DNA of 56,584 bases. Origin: Dokdonella immobilis. GTDB taxonomy: Bacteria; Pseudomonadota; Gammaproteobacteria; Xanthomonadales; Rhodanobacteraceae. Position 1 is the first letter of the stretch, and each line of letters begins with the position of its first letter. This document shows positions 1 to 7,871 of this stretch, piece after piece. The notes under the pieces are model-generated. The model was not told the DNA's origin. It was given only the letters and a program-made list of their open reading frames with translations, and ran no database searches. The position numbers and the translations under genes were made by a program. Where the stretch lies: assembly GCF_900115085.1 (NCBI RefSeq), contig NZ_FOVF01000031.1, forward strand, positions 1 to 56,584, written 5' to 3'.

Positions 1-696
1 ACCTTGCGCACCGGCCGGACCTGCCGGACCGATGTCACCCTGCGCACCTTGCGGACCTGTATCACCCTGGGCGCCCTGCGCCCCAGTCGGACCCATGGGG
101 CCCATCGGACCGGTTTCGCCCTGCAGACCCTGCGGACCTGCCTCGCCCTGAACGCCTTGCGCACCGGCCGGACCTGCCGGACCGATGTCGCCCTGCGCAC
201 CTTGCGCACCTGTCTCACCCTGGAGACCTTGCGCCCCGGTCGGACCCACGGGGCCCATCGAACCGGTTTCGCCCTGCGCACCGGTCGGGCCAGCCACACC
301 CTGCGGACCCTGGGCACCCGTCGCACCTGTCTCGCCCTGTGAACCCTGCGCACCGGTCGGTCCGGCCACGCCCTGCGGACCCTGGGCACCGGTCGCACCG
401 GTATCGCCTTGTGGACCCTGCGCGCCGGTTTCACCCTGAGCACCGGTCGGACCCATCGGGCCGACTTCACCCTGTGGACCTTGCGCGCCGGTCGGACCAG
501 CAGTCCCCTGCGGACCTGTGGCACCCTGCGGACCCTGTGTGCCGGTGGCGCCGGCTGGACCGGCATCGCCCTGTGGACCTTGCGCGCCGGTCGCGCCCGC
601 CGGACCGATCGCACCATCGGCGCCGGTCGGTCCCGGAACGCCCTGCGGGCCCTGAGGGCCTTGAGGGCCCTGCGGCCCCTGTTCGCCGGGCACGCC
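1..696 (-). repeat. Gly-X-Y coding repeat with a 153-bp higher-order period
   Basis: This stretch encodes the collagen triplets. Above the 9-bp triplet period there is a longer one: the block beginning CCTTGCGCACCGG at 2 recurs at 155, and the block CGGACCCA at 88 recurs at 241. Both offsets are 153 bp, that is 51 codons or 17 triplets. The copies are nearly identical at the DNA level, which suggests recent tandem duplication. The array continues past the left edge. Confidence 0.8.
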
Positions 697-1071
697 GTTC
701 AGGGCGTACTGGGCAACCGGTGCGGTTGCGATGGGCTGGCGCGGCAGGTTCGAACCATTGACGCTGATCTGCAAATACATCTGGTTGCCGGTGAATCCCC
801 CCGGGAACGCCAGATTGATGCTGAATACGCCATCGACGACGGGATAGTTCGGCTCGCTGATCGTCGGTCCGAACTGGTTTCCGCCCGTGGGCGCATCCCA
901 AAGCGAAAAGGTCAGGTTGTAGTTGCCATCGACGAGCACGCCGTTCTGCTCGATCTTGCCCTGGTAGACAAAATCGGGGAGCTGGGCTTCGCGGGGAGCG
1001 GCGATCGCTGCAGGCAGGACGCTGGCGCCAAGAACGAGGGCAATGGCAAAGGCTAGGTTACGAGTTTTCAT
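1..1071 (-). CDS. Secreted collagen-like Gly-X-Y repeat protein (partial, C-terminus outside window)
   Basis: The reading frame is open from ATG at 1071 to the left edge, giving 357 residues without a stop, so the gene is truncated by the window. Residues 1-25 form a signal peptide ending in AIA. Residues 26-125 are a non-collagen N-terminal domain ([29 protein letters not shown]) that looks like a beta-sandwich. From residue 126 to the edge every third residue is Gly, about 77 uninterrupted triplets such as GPQ, GAQ, GPT, GET, GDI and GPA, acidic and without lysine in the visible part. This predicts an exported triple-helix or stalk protein on the surface or in the matrix; the function is unknown. 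Its ATG overlaps the TGA of the upstream small gene (ATGA), so the two are probably one operon with coupled translation. Confidence 0.85.
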   Translation of the reverse strand, partial: MKTRNLAFAIALVLGASVLPAAIAAPREAQLPDFVYQGKIEQNGVLVDGNYNLTFSLWDAPTGGNQFGPTISEPNYPVVDGVFSINLAFPGGFTGNQMYLQISVNGSNLPRQPIATAPVAQYALNGVPGEQGPQGPQGPQGPQGVPGPTGADGAIGPAGATGAQGPQGDAGPAGATGTQGPQGATGPQGTAGPTGAQGPQGEVGPMGPTGAQGETGAQGPQGDTGATGAQGPQGVAGPTGAQGSQGETGATGAQGPQGVAGPTGAQGETGSMGPVGPTGAQGLQGETGAQGAQGDIGPAGPAGAQGVQGEAGPQGLQGETGPMGPMGPTGAQGAQGDTGPQGAQGDIGPAGPAGAQG

Positions 1072-1391
1072 GGTGTGCAAGTCCCCTGCTGGGAGTCGAA
1101 GCCGTTCTGGAAGATCCTGTCGGCGATGATGACCTGGTTGCCGGCGGCCACGGTGGCCTGGAAACCGGCTGTCACGGTGTAGGTACCGTTGCTCACGGCC
1201 CCGGCAACCGCCTCACCGACCGTCGATGAAAGCGTGATGCAGCCGTTCGCAACGCTGTCGCCGCTACTCGCGGCCGTGCCGTTGCGCAACGCATAGCCTC
1301 CGCTGCCGGCGGACGCAGCGCTGACCATCGTCAGCGCAATCACGCCCGTAACCACGGCTGCGGAACGCAGCCGGAAAAGCTGAGAGAGCAT
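1068..1391 (-). CDS. Small exported protein of unknown function with IFQNGFD tail
   Basis: The 107-residue product has a signal peptide (about residues 1-28, ending VSAASA), then a Gly/Ala/Ser/Thr-rich body and a C-terminal IFQNGFD segment followed by a Cys near the end. I recall similar (I/F)F.(N/D)GF(D/E) endings in other exported Xanthomonadales proteins, but cannot check this here. The start has a good ribosome site (GGGGGAAATCCGA before ATG). Its TGA overlaps the start of the collagen-like gene by four bases, implying coupled expression, so it may be a partner or assembly factor for that protein. No catalytic motif is visible. Confidence 0.7.
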   Translation of the reverse strand: MLSQLFRLRSAAVVTGVIALTMVSAASAGSGGYALRNGTAASSGDSVANGCITLSSTVGEAVAGAVSNGTYTVTAGFQATVAAGNQVIIADRIFQNGFDSQQGTCTP

Positions 1392-1865
1392 TCGGATTTC
1401 CCCCGATGGTTTGTCGCTCGCCCCGAGAAGGCGATGCGGGTTCCGATCGACGCCGGATCCGTCCTGACGTCAATCTGCGAACTTCGTCACAGCACAACCT
1501 ATGCCAAGTCTGGGGCACCGACTGGCTGCTGGCACATTGGAGCGCTCCGGAAAGACATTGACACACTCCCCAGAGCCCTGATTTCAATGGCTTTTGATCT
1601 CTATCGGTTTCGTGGAAGCAGGATTGCGGCGCGCGCCGGCGATCGGCCCGGCTCATCTCGCCCGCTGCCGGAACGCGTCAATTTGTGACAGACATCTCGT
1701 TTCAGGCAGCGACCAACCTCGCCAGCCCGGCGGGCCGGGTCCGCCAGTGTCCTTGAGCAGCTATCGACCCGCCTGGGCGTCAACCCGGCATGGCATCCGC
1801 CGACTGGACCTGCGTCGGTCGAAGCGTCCCGCTAGACTGCGCCACCCCTCTCGCCTCGACGACCG
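1392..1865. other. Intergenic region, 474 bp, between divergent genes
   Basis: This holds the upstream regions of the collagen-like operon (minus) and the DUF456 gene (plus). Short ORFs cross it but have no ribosome sites and no recognisable product. I see no hairpin with a T-run, no tRNA and no riboswitch signature. Confidence 0.5.
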
Positions 1866-2351
1866 ATGACGACGCAAATCATTCTCTATGTGCTGGCCGC
1901 GCTGCTGATCGTGATCGGCCTCGCCGGCACCATCCTGCCCGCGCTACCCGGCGTGCCACTGGTATTCTTCGGCATGTTGCTCGCGGCCTGGGCCGGGGAT
2001 TTCGCCCATATCGGCTGGCTCACGCTGACCGTACTCGGGATTCTCACTGCCCTCGCGTTGCTCGTCGATCTGCTGGCCGGCCTGCTCGGCGCAAAACGGG
2101 TCGGGGCCAGTGGCTGGGCCCTGGTCGGTGCCGCAATCGGCACGATCGTCGGCCTGTTTTTCGGCATCATCGGAATCATTCTCGGCCCCTTCGTCGGCGC
2201 CGTACTCGGCGAACTGATCGCCGGCAGCACCCTGAAACGCTCGGCAACCGTGGGAGTCGGCGCGTGGCTGGGATTCGTCTTCGGCACCCTGGCCAAGATA
2301 GCCCTGTGTTTCACGATGCTCGGGGTATTCGCCCTGGCCTACCTGTTCTGA
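1866..2351 (+). CDS. DUF456 family membrane protein
   Basis: The 161-residue protein is almost wholly hydrophobic, with about five membrane segments separated by Gly-rich turns. The pattern GxxGxxxPxxPGxPLxFxG near the N-terminus (residues 18-36) and repeated GxxxGxxxGPFxGAxxGE (about 91-118) are typical of DUF456 inner-membrane proteins, and the length fits. The molecular role of the family is not established. It stands alone, converging on the hemolysin III gene 18 bp away. No Shine-Dalgarno sequence precedes the ATG, so the start is less certain. Confidence 0.8.
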   Translation: MTTQIILYVLAALLIVIGLAGTILPALPGVPLVFFGMLLAAWAGDFAHIGWLTLTVLGILTALALLVDLLAGLLGAKRVGASGWALVGAAIGTIVGLFFGIIGIILGPFVGAVLGELIAGSTLKRSATVGVGAWLGFVFGTLAKIALCFTMLGVFALAYLF

Positions 2352-2369
2352 ACGCGGGGCGAACGTGCA

Positions 2370-3023
2370 TCACGCTCCGGGCAGCACGAAAAACAGGATC
2401 GAGAAGAACTGCAGCACGCTTCCGGCCAGCACGAACAGGTGCCAGAGCGCATGGTTGTAAGGCAGTCGACGCCAGAGATAGAACGGAACGCCGAGGGTGT
2501 AGCAGAGACCTCCGGAAAAAAGCAGCCAGAGACCCACCGGTTCGATGCTGGCCATCAGCGGACGGATCGCCAGCAGGCCGACCCAGCCCATGCCGACATA
2601 GAGCAAAGCGGCCACCAGACGATTGCGCACCCGGCGCAGTTCGAGCGCGATGCCGAGAATCGCCAGGATCCAGACGATTGCAAAAAGCGTCCAGCCCCAC
2701 GGGCCACGCAGGCTGATCAGGGTGAACGGCGTATAGGTACCCGCAATCAGCAGATAGATCGCGGCATGGTCGAGCAGACGCAGGACCGGTTTGACCTTCG
2801 GTATGGGGACGGCGTGGTACAGGGTCGACGCGGTGTACAGGAGGATCAGGGTCGTACCGTAGATGCTGACGCTGACGACCCGCCAGACGTCTCCATGCAG
2901 CGCGGAAAATGCAGCGAGTACGGCCAGACCGGCGATGCTCAGCACGATACCAAGGGCGTGGCTGACGCTGGATGCGATTTCTTCGCCGGTCGAGTAACGT
3001 GAATGCATGGCGAGATCGGACAT
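2370..3023 (-). CDS. Hemolysin III family membrane protein (YqfA/PAQR-like)
   Basis: The 217-residue protein has seven predicted membrane helices and the family's conserved histidines: SSVSHALG at residues 18-25, TLYHAVP after the second helix, and NHALWHLFVLAG near the C-terminus. These match the hemolysin III / PAQR superfamily, where three His and an Asp or Ser hold a metal in the membrane. The name is historical; family members act in membrane homeostasis and real haemolysis is doubtful. The frame stays open upstream, but ATG at 3023 is preceded by CAGGGA and gives the family length and N-terminus, so I use it. The exported unknown gene lies 47 bp upstream on the same strand. Confidence 0.88.
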   Translation of the reverse strand: MSDLAMHSRYSTGEEIASSVSHALGIVLSIAGLAVLAAFSALHGDVWRVVSVSIYGTTLILLYTASTLYHAVPIPKVKPVLRLLDHAAIYLLIAGTYTPFTLISLRGPWGWTLFAIVWILAILGIALELRRVRNRLVAALLYVGMGWVGLLAIRPLMASIEPVGLWLLFSGGLCYTLGVPFYLWRRLPYNHALWHLFVLAGSVLQFFSILFFVLPGA

Positions 3024-3070
3024 GGAAAATCCCTGCTCGGGCCTGTTGGCGATAATCGCCGCAACCGGCT

Positions 3071-3517
3071 TCAGCGCTTGCTGATGATGAAACTGCCGAA
3101 GGCGACGCCAAGGTCCCAGCCGCGGCCCTTGCCGGAAAGGGCGAGTGAAATCGGCCCCTTGGTGACTACGCGTGCACTGGCCGATTTCGAGGCGCCGGCA
3201 TGGGCCTCCGCGGTGGCATAGCCGCCAATGATGTCCTCGATCGCGTAGACCTCGGTGAACTTGCCGAGCCCCCCTTCGATACTCGACTTGCCGAAGGTCA
3301 AACCACCGCCCTTGGCCGAGATGCGCACCTGCATCGACTGGCCATTGTCGCAGGTCACCGTGCCCACGCCGGTGGCGCGCTTGTAGAAAATCGACCAGCC
3401 CGACATCGAGAAGCGCAATTCGCAATCGATCGGACCTGCCGCCTGCGCCGCAGACCCCGCGACGGCCAGCGTTGCAATCAGCAACAATGCAGAGCACAGC
3501 TTCATGGAAAGGCGCAC
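3071..3517 (-). CDS. Exported protein of unknown function (about 148 aa)
   Basis: It has a clear signal peptide (MKLCSALLLIATLAVAGSAAQA, with cleavage after AQA) and a mature domain of about 120 residues rich in Gly, Ala and Ser. Conserved-looking elements are GGGLTFGKSSIEGG, EDIIGGYATAEA and GRGWDLGVAFGSF. The alternating small/aromatic pattern suggests a beta-rich periplasmic domain. I do not recognise the family. The start is either GTG at 3517, which has GGGAG eight bases upstream, or ATG at 3505. It lies upstream of hemolysin III on the same strand and may share its transcript. Confidence 0.7.
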   Translation of the reverse strand: MRLSMKLCSALLLIATLAVAGSAAQAAGPIDCELRFSMSGWSIFYKRATGVGTVTCDNGQSMQVRISAKGGGLTFGKSSIEGGLGKFTEVYAIEDIIGGYATAEAHAGASKSASARVVTKGPISLALSGKGRGWDLGVAFGSFIISKR

Positions 3518-3685
3518 GATCCCATCTCCCGGGTGAATGAACTCGATTCGCGATAGCGCTGCTCACAGGCGCCATTGGGGCGAAACCATAGCGGAAAAGT
3601 CCCGCCGTTGTCCCCGATCCGCTGCAACAGTCGCCGATGTCCGGCGTAGACTTGGGTTCATTCCAGCCGATTCGAGGATGACCTC

Positions 3686-4510
3686 ATGTCCGAATTCGAT
3701 GTCGTGATCCACTTGCGCCGCCTCGACGACGACGTGCCGGCCACCGAGGCCGGCCTCGCCCTCGCCGCACGGCTGGGTGCGCACACCCTCGGACTGCACG
3801 TGGTCGCCCTGTCGACCGCGGCCTTCGTTTCGCCCGAAGCGGTTGCGGTTCAGGTCAACGAATCGAGCCACCAGCTCGAGGAAGCGCGCCAGCGCGCGCC
3901 ATGGTGGAGCGCGCAGTTGGCCAGACACGGATTGCAGGGCGAATTCCAGGTTGTCCAGGGCGATGCCGTGGAGGCGTTGTGCCATGCCGGACGCTGGTCG
4001 GATCTGATCGTTGCCGAACGCCCTTGCGCGAATCCCGATGCTCCGGTCGGCTGGGGCATCGCATCGCGCACGGTGTTCGGTTCCTCGTCGCCGGTGGTCG
4101 TGGTGCCGGAAGGTGCGCGGGTCGACAAGGTCGGCGAGCACATGCTGGTCGCCTGGAATGCCAGCCGCGAAGCGATGCTGGCCATCCATGGCGCGATGCC
4201 GCTGCTCAAGCGCGCGAGCAAGGTCACCGTGCTCGAAGGTGAGGCCATCGCGAGTCCGCTCGGCGCCGAGAACCTGCCCTCGCTCGACCTCCGCGCCTGG
4301 CTGCAGCGACGCGGCATCGTTGCCGAATTCCAGCCCTTCAAGCCGGAAAAGGACCATGGCCCCCACCTGCTCGAAGCAGCCAACAAGGCCGACGCCAACC
4401 TGATCGTGGTCGGCGCCTGGGGTCAGTCGCGCATCGCCGAACTGGTCCTCGGCGGTGTCACCCGCCACCTGTTCCAGCACAGCAACCTGCCGATGCTGGT
4501 GGCGCACTAG
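3686..4510 (+). CDS. Universal stress protein, tandem UspA domains
   Basis: The 274-residue cytosolic protein carries two Usp (Rossmann-like) halves. The first runs to about residue 140; the second ends in VVGAWGQSRIAELVLGG followed by THLF-like RHLFQHSNLPMLVAH. That is the usual G-x-x-G-x9-G-(S/T/V) nucleotide loop and terminal strand of Usp domains. The second half is best preserved; the first looks more divergent. Usp proteins bind ATP or act as structural stress factors. GAGGATGACCTC precedes the ATG. It stands alone, and its TAG stop is followed after three bases by a heptamer repeat array. Confidence 0.88.
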   Translation: MSEFDVVIHLRRLDDDVPATEAGLALAARLGAHTLGLHVVALSTAAFVSPEAVAVQVNESSHQLEEARQRAPWWSAQLARHGLQGEFQVVQGDAVEALCHAGRWSDLIVAERPCANPDAPVGWGIASRTVFGSSSPVVVVPEGARVDKVGEHMLVAWNASREAMLAIHGAMPLLKRASKVTVLEGEAIASPLGAENLPSLDLRAWLQRRGIVAEFQPFKPEKDHGPHLLEAANKADANLIVVGAWGQSRIAELVLGGVTRHLFQHSNLPMLVAH

Positions 4511-4513
4511 GCC

Positions 4514-4714
4514 GGGATTCGGGATTCGGGATTCGGGATTCGGGATTCGGGATTCGGGATTGGGAATTGGTAAAGGCGTTCTTGCGCCAGGCCCGCCTAT
4601 CGGAACCGGACCATACGAGCTTGTCGCAAGCGCTGCTTGGCTCTGGCGAATCCCGAATCCCGAATCTCGAATCCCGTCTCCATCCCAATCCCGACTCCCT
4701 ATTCCCGATTCCCG
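4514..4714. repeat. Composite heptamer repeat: GGGATTC array, core, inverted GAATCCC array
   Basis: Six perfect GGGATTC copies (4514-4555) plus degenerate ones are followed by a core of about 86 nt (4562-4647). Then comes an inverted array of GAATCCC units (4648-4675) decaying into related sequence up to 4714. The element fills the whole space between the converging stops of the universal stress gene (TAG at 4508-4510) and gap (TAA complement at 4715-4717). The opposed arrays can pair into a long stem, so it could act as a bidirectional terminator. The core contains TCGGAAC at 4600-4606, shared with the two elements near the right end. Confidence 0.85.
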
Positions 4715-5728
4715 TTATTTGGCGTTGACCAGGGCCAGGGTCATGTCGAGCATGCGGTTGGAGAAGCCCCACTCGTTGTCGTACCAGCTCAGCACCTTGA
4801 CCAGGGTGCCGCCCATGACGCGGGTCTGGGTTTCGTCGTAGATCGATGACAGCGGATTGTGGTTGAAGTCGACTGAGACGAGCGGCTGGTCGTTGACGCC
4901 GATGACCCCCTTCAGCGGACCGTCGGCAGCCGCGCGCACGGCCGCGTTGATTTCCTCGACCGTGGTCGCGCGCGAAGCGACGAAGCTCAGATCGACCACC
5001 GACACATTGATCGTCGGCACGCGCATGGCGAAGCCGTCGAGCTTGCCATTGAGCTCGGGCAGGACAAGCCCGACCGCCGCCGCCGCGCCGGTCTTGGTCG
5101 GAATCTGCGAATGCGTGGCCGAGCGCGCGCGGCGCAGGTCCGAATGGTAGACGTCGGTCAGGACCTGATCGTTGGTGTAGGCATGGATCGTCGTCATCAG
5201 GCCGTGCACGATGCCGATCTTGTCATTCAGCACCTTGGCCAGCGGCGCGAGGCAGTTGGTCGTGCACGAGGCATTCGAGATGACCTGGTGCTTGGAGCTG
5301 AGCTTGTCGTGGTTGACACCGAACACGAAGGTGCCGTCCACGTCCTTGTCGCCCGGCGCGGAAATGATGACCTTCTTCGCGCCACCGGCGATGTGCGCGC
5401 CGGCCTTGGCCTTGCTCGTGAAGAATCCGGTCGATTCGAGCACGACATCGACACCGAGGTCGCCCCAGGGCAGCTTGCCGGGGTCGCGTTCGGCGAACAC
5501 CTTGATGCGATCGCCGTTGACGATGATATCGCCGCCGTCGACGCCAACCTCGCCAGGAAATCTTCCGTGCGCGGTGTCGTACTGGGTCAGGTGCGCGTTC
5601 GTCTTCGCATCGCCGAGGTCATTGACGGCAACGATCTGGATCTCGTTGTTTCGCCTGGCCTCGTACAGCGCGCGCAACACGTTGCGACCGATGCGACCAT
5701 AGCCGTTGATGGCGACCTTGACTGACAT
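4715..5728 (-). CDS. gap: Glyceraldehyde-3-phosphate dehydrogenase (type I)
   Basis: This 337-residue enzyme converts glyceraldehyde-3-phosphate, phosphate and NAD to 1,3-bisphosphoglycerate in glycolysis. It shows the NAD-binding start INGYGRIGR (7-15), Asp37 in AVNDLGD favouring NAD over NADP, the catalytic motif SNASCTTNC with Cys155, and His182 in [10 protein letters not shown]. Length and C-terminus ([13 protein letters not shown]) are normal. ATG has GAGGAG nine bases upstream. A -10-like TAGAAT lies on the minus strand at 5777-5782 but has no good -35. It is monocistronic and ends directly on the heptamer repeat element. Confidence 0.97.
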   Translation of the reverse strand: MSVKVAINGYGRIGRNVLRALYEARRNNEIQIVAVNDLGDAKTNAHLTQYDTAHGRFPGEVGVDGGDIIVNGDRIKVFAERDPGKLPWGDLGVDVVLESTGFFTSKAKAGAHIAGGAKKVIISAPGDKDVDGTFVFGVNHDKLSSKHQVISNASCTTNCLAPLAKVLNDKIGIVHGLMTTIHAYTNDQVLTDVYHSDLRRARSATHSQIPTKTGAAAAVGLVLPELNGKLDGFAMRVPTINVSVVDLSFVASRATTVEEINAAVRAAADGPLKGVIGVNDQPLVSVDFNHNPLSSIYDETQTRVMGGTLVKVLSWYDNEWGFSNRMLDMTLALVNAK

Positions 5729-6070
5729 TGACTGACTCCTCGAAACAGGACGGAAAGGGGAGATGCTGGGCGCGCCATTCTAACGGTCCTGCCAATTGCC
5801 CGCACAGCGCCATTGGGATGGGGCCAAATATCGCCTGAAACCAGACGGACCCGAACTCTGCAACGAAGCCGAATTCTTCATCGTCCGCTTGGCTCATCCC
5901 ACCCTCGCACCTCCCACCAAGCGCCGCCCGTCGTCAGCACAGTGCGGCATGCCGGAGCGCCCATCGCAAACATCGGCACTTTCGACCAAGGCTTCGGCCT
6001 TCCAGGCAGGAACGTCCGTGCAAAGCTGATAAATTCCGAACCTCGCGCCGACAATCGCAGCCCCCAGACC
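5729..6070. other. Intergenic region, 342 bp, gap / metallohydrolase divergent promoters
   Basis: This contains the gap leader with its GAGGAG site and the upstream region of the plus-strand metallohydrolase. The metallohydrolase frame stays open through part of it but has no family similarity before ATG 6071. TGATAAAT near 6027 could be a -10 for the hydrolase, though no convincing -35 accompanies it. No structured RNA was seen. Confidence 0.45.
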
Positions 6071-6958
6071 ATGAATCCGCAGGTTCGCAGCTTCCATCAT
6101 CCCGATACGGGCACCTGGTCGCACGTCATCGTCGATCCGGAGACCCGGCATGCCGCGATCGTCGATCCGGTACTGGATCTGGACCTCGCCTCGGGCCGGA
6201 TCGGCACGGGAAGTGCCCGGCGCCTGGTCGAATATGCAGAAACAACCGGGCTCACGGTGGAGTGGATCCTTGAAACCCATGCCCACGCCGATCACCTGAC
6301 GGCTGCCGACTGGCTCAAGCGCCGACTCTCGAAGGACGGAGCTGGGCCGGCCATCGGTATCGGCCACGGCATCCTCGAGGTGCAGAAGACGTTCAAGAAG
6401 ACGTTCGATCTCGACGATCGCTTCGTTGCCGATGGCCGCCAGTTCGACCGCCTGTTTCACGACGGCGACATGCTGTGCATTGGCCAGCTCGACGTCCATG
6501 TGATCGGTACCCCGGGGCATACGCCGGATGGCATCAGCTATCTTGTCGGAGATGCCTGCTTCGTTGGCGACACGCTGTTCTCACCGCGCGGCGGCACGGC
6601 CCGCTGCGACTTTCCCGGAGCCAACGCCGCTACGCTGTACCGATCGATCAGGCGCCTGTATTCCCTGCCCGATGAAACCCGCGTCTTTCTCGCCCATGAC
6701 TATCCCGCGGAGGACGAGCAGCCACTGGCCCAGACCAGCATCGGCGAGGAAAAGGCTTCCAACATCCACGTCACGGCGCAGACCAGCGAAGCGGCGTTCG
6801 TTGCCCTGCGCGAAGCGCGTGACGCGACCCTGGCCGTACCGAGGCTGCTGTGGCCCGCCCTGCAGGTCAATATCCGCGGCGGTCGCCTGCCGCCGCATGA
6901 TGCGGCGGGACAGGCGTTCCTGAAGATTCCCCTCGACAGCAGCGAGTTCGACGCTTGA
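6071..6958 (+). CDS. MBL-fold metallohydrolase, persulfide dioxygenase (ETHE1/Blh)-like
   Basis: The 295-residue protein has the metallo-beta-lactamase signature ETHAHADH (His70, His72, Asp74, His75), the second-shell motif GTPGHTPDG (His150), GDTLFSPRGGTARCDFPG with Asp167, and a late LAHDYP (His209). The H-x-H-x-D-H motif with a GDTLF...G.ARCDF block is that of persulfide dioxygenases, which oxidise glutathione persulfide to sulfite with one Fe(II), rather than glyoxalase II. I infer a role in sulfide or persulfide detoxification. No rhodanese or BigR regulator lies next to it. ATG at 6071 is chosen because the family N-terminus begins there. Its TGA overlaps the ATG of the nuclease gene (TGATG). 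Confidence 0.85.
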   Translation: MNPQVRSFHHPDTGTWSHVIVDPETRHAAIVDPVLDLDLASGRIGTGSARRLVEYAETTGLTVEWILETHAHADHLTAADWLKRRLSKDGAGPAIGIGHGILEVQKTFKKTFDLDDRFVADGRQFDRLFHDGDMLCIGQLDVHVIGTPGHTPDGISYLVGDACFVGDTLFSPRGGTARCDFPGANAATLYRSIRRLYSLPDETRVFLAHDYPAEDEQPLAQTSIGEEKASNIHVTAQTSEAAFVALREARDATLAVPRLLWPALQVNIRGGRLPPHDAAGQAFLKIPLDSSEFDA

Positions 6959-7821
6959 TGGACAGTTCCTCGAATTGGCGGGGGTTCCTCGCCCATGTCC
7001 GTCCCCGTTTGCGTGCGTCCTGCCCGTTCCTTGCCGCGTCGCGACTGACAATCGCATTGGCGGCGCTGCTGCTTGCCGCATCCTTTCCGGCCAGGGCCTG
7101 GGGCCCGATGGGCCACCGGCTGATTGCCGAACTGGCCGAACGGCAACTGGATCCGGCTGCGATCGCGCAGGTCCATCGTTTGCTCGGAGAGTCCGGCGCA
7201 TCAACTCTCGCCGACGTCGCCAACTGGGCCGATGACGTACGCGAAGACCCCAACGGCGGCGAGCTGTCGCGCCAGACGAGACGCATGCATTTCGTCAATT
7301 TCGCGGATTCACGCTGCCGGTTCGAATCGGCGCGCATCTGCGCGGGGGGCCAATGCGCGGTCGCCGCGATCGAGTCCTATGGAGGTGTGCTCGGGGATCA
7401 ATCGAAGTCGGACCACGAGCGCGCGCAGGCGCTGCGCTTCCTGGTCCACTTCGTCGGCGATATCCACCAACCGCTGCACGCAAGCTATCGTCCCGACCGC
7501 GGCGGCAATTTGTTCCAGGTCCGCTACCACGGAGATGGCACCAACCTGCATGCGATCTGGGATTCCCGCGTGCTCGGCAGTCTGCGCATCGGCTGGAAGC
7601 GCTATGCGCGCCGACTGGATGGCCGGGTCGTCGCCGCGGGGCCCATGGCTCCACGGTCATGGGCGGAACAATCGTGCCGGATCAGCCGCGATGACGGCGT
7701 GTATCCACTGGGTCGGACCATCGACGTCGCCTATCTCGAGCGCATGCGACCAATCGCGGAACTGCAGGTCCAGAGGGCAGCCGCGCGTCTTGCCGCGCTT
7801 TTGAATCAGGCCCTGGACTGA
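6958..7821 (+). CDS. S1/P1-type nuclease, exported
   Basis: The 287-residue protein has a long N-region and signal peptide (hydrophobic 29-45, cleavage after ARA), leaving the mature N-terminal Trp48. That residue is diagnostic: in S1/P1 zinc nucleases the N-terminal Trp coordinates zinc. Other ligands are visible as His53 (GHRLIAELA), the DVANWADDVR block (86-95), His111, HFVGDIHQPLH (164-174) and NLHAIWD (196-202). Family members cut single-stranded DNA and RNA with three zinc ions; here it would act in the periplasm or outside the cell, perhaps for phosphate scavenging. The start overlaps the stop of the metallohydrolase gene by one base, implying coupled translation although the functions seem unrelated. 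Confidence 0.9.
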   Translation: MDSSSNWRGFLAHVRPRLRASCPFLAASRLTIALAALLLAASFPARAWGPMGHRLIAELAERQLDPAAIAQVHRLLGESGASTLADVANWADDVREDPNGGELSRQTRRMHFVNFADSRCRFESARICAGGQCAVAAIESYGGVLGDQSKSDHERAQALRFLVHFVGDIHQPLHASYRPDRGGNLFQVRYHGDGTNLHAIWDSRVLGSLRIGWKRYARRLDGRVVAAGPMAPRSWAEQSCRISRDDGVYPLGRTIDVAYLERMRPIAELQVQRAAARLAALLNQALD

Positions 7822-7871
7822 GCCTCGACTGCCGACGTGAGCGGGATGGGAGTCGCGTCGCGCCGGCGCGC

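Noticed and set aside
4-439. Plus-strand Pro/Arg/Thr-rich frames at the left edge
   Set aside because: Antisense to the collagen triplets; the minus frame has a signal peptide and perfect Gly-X-Y periodicity.
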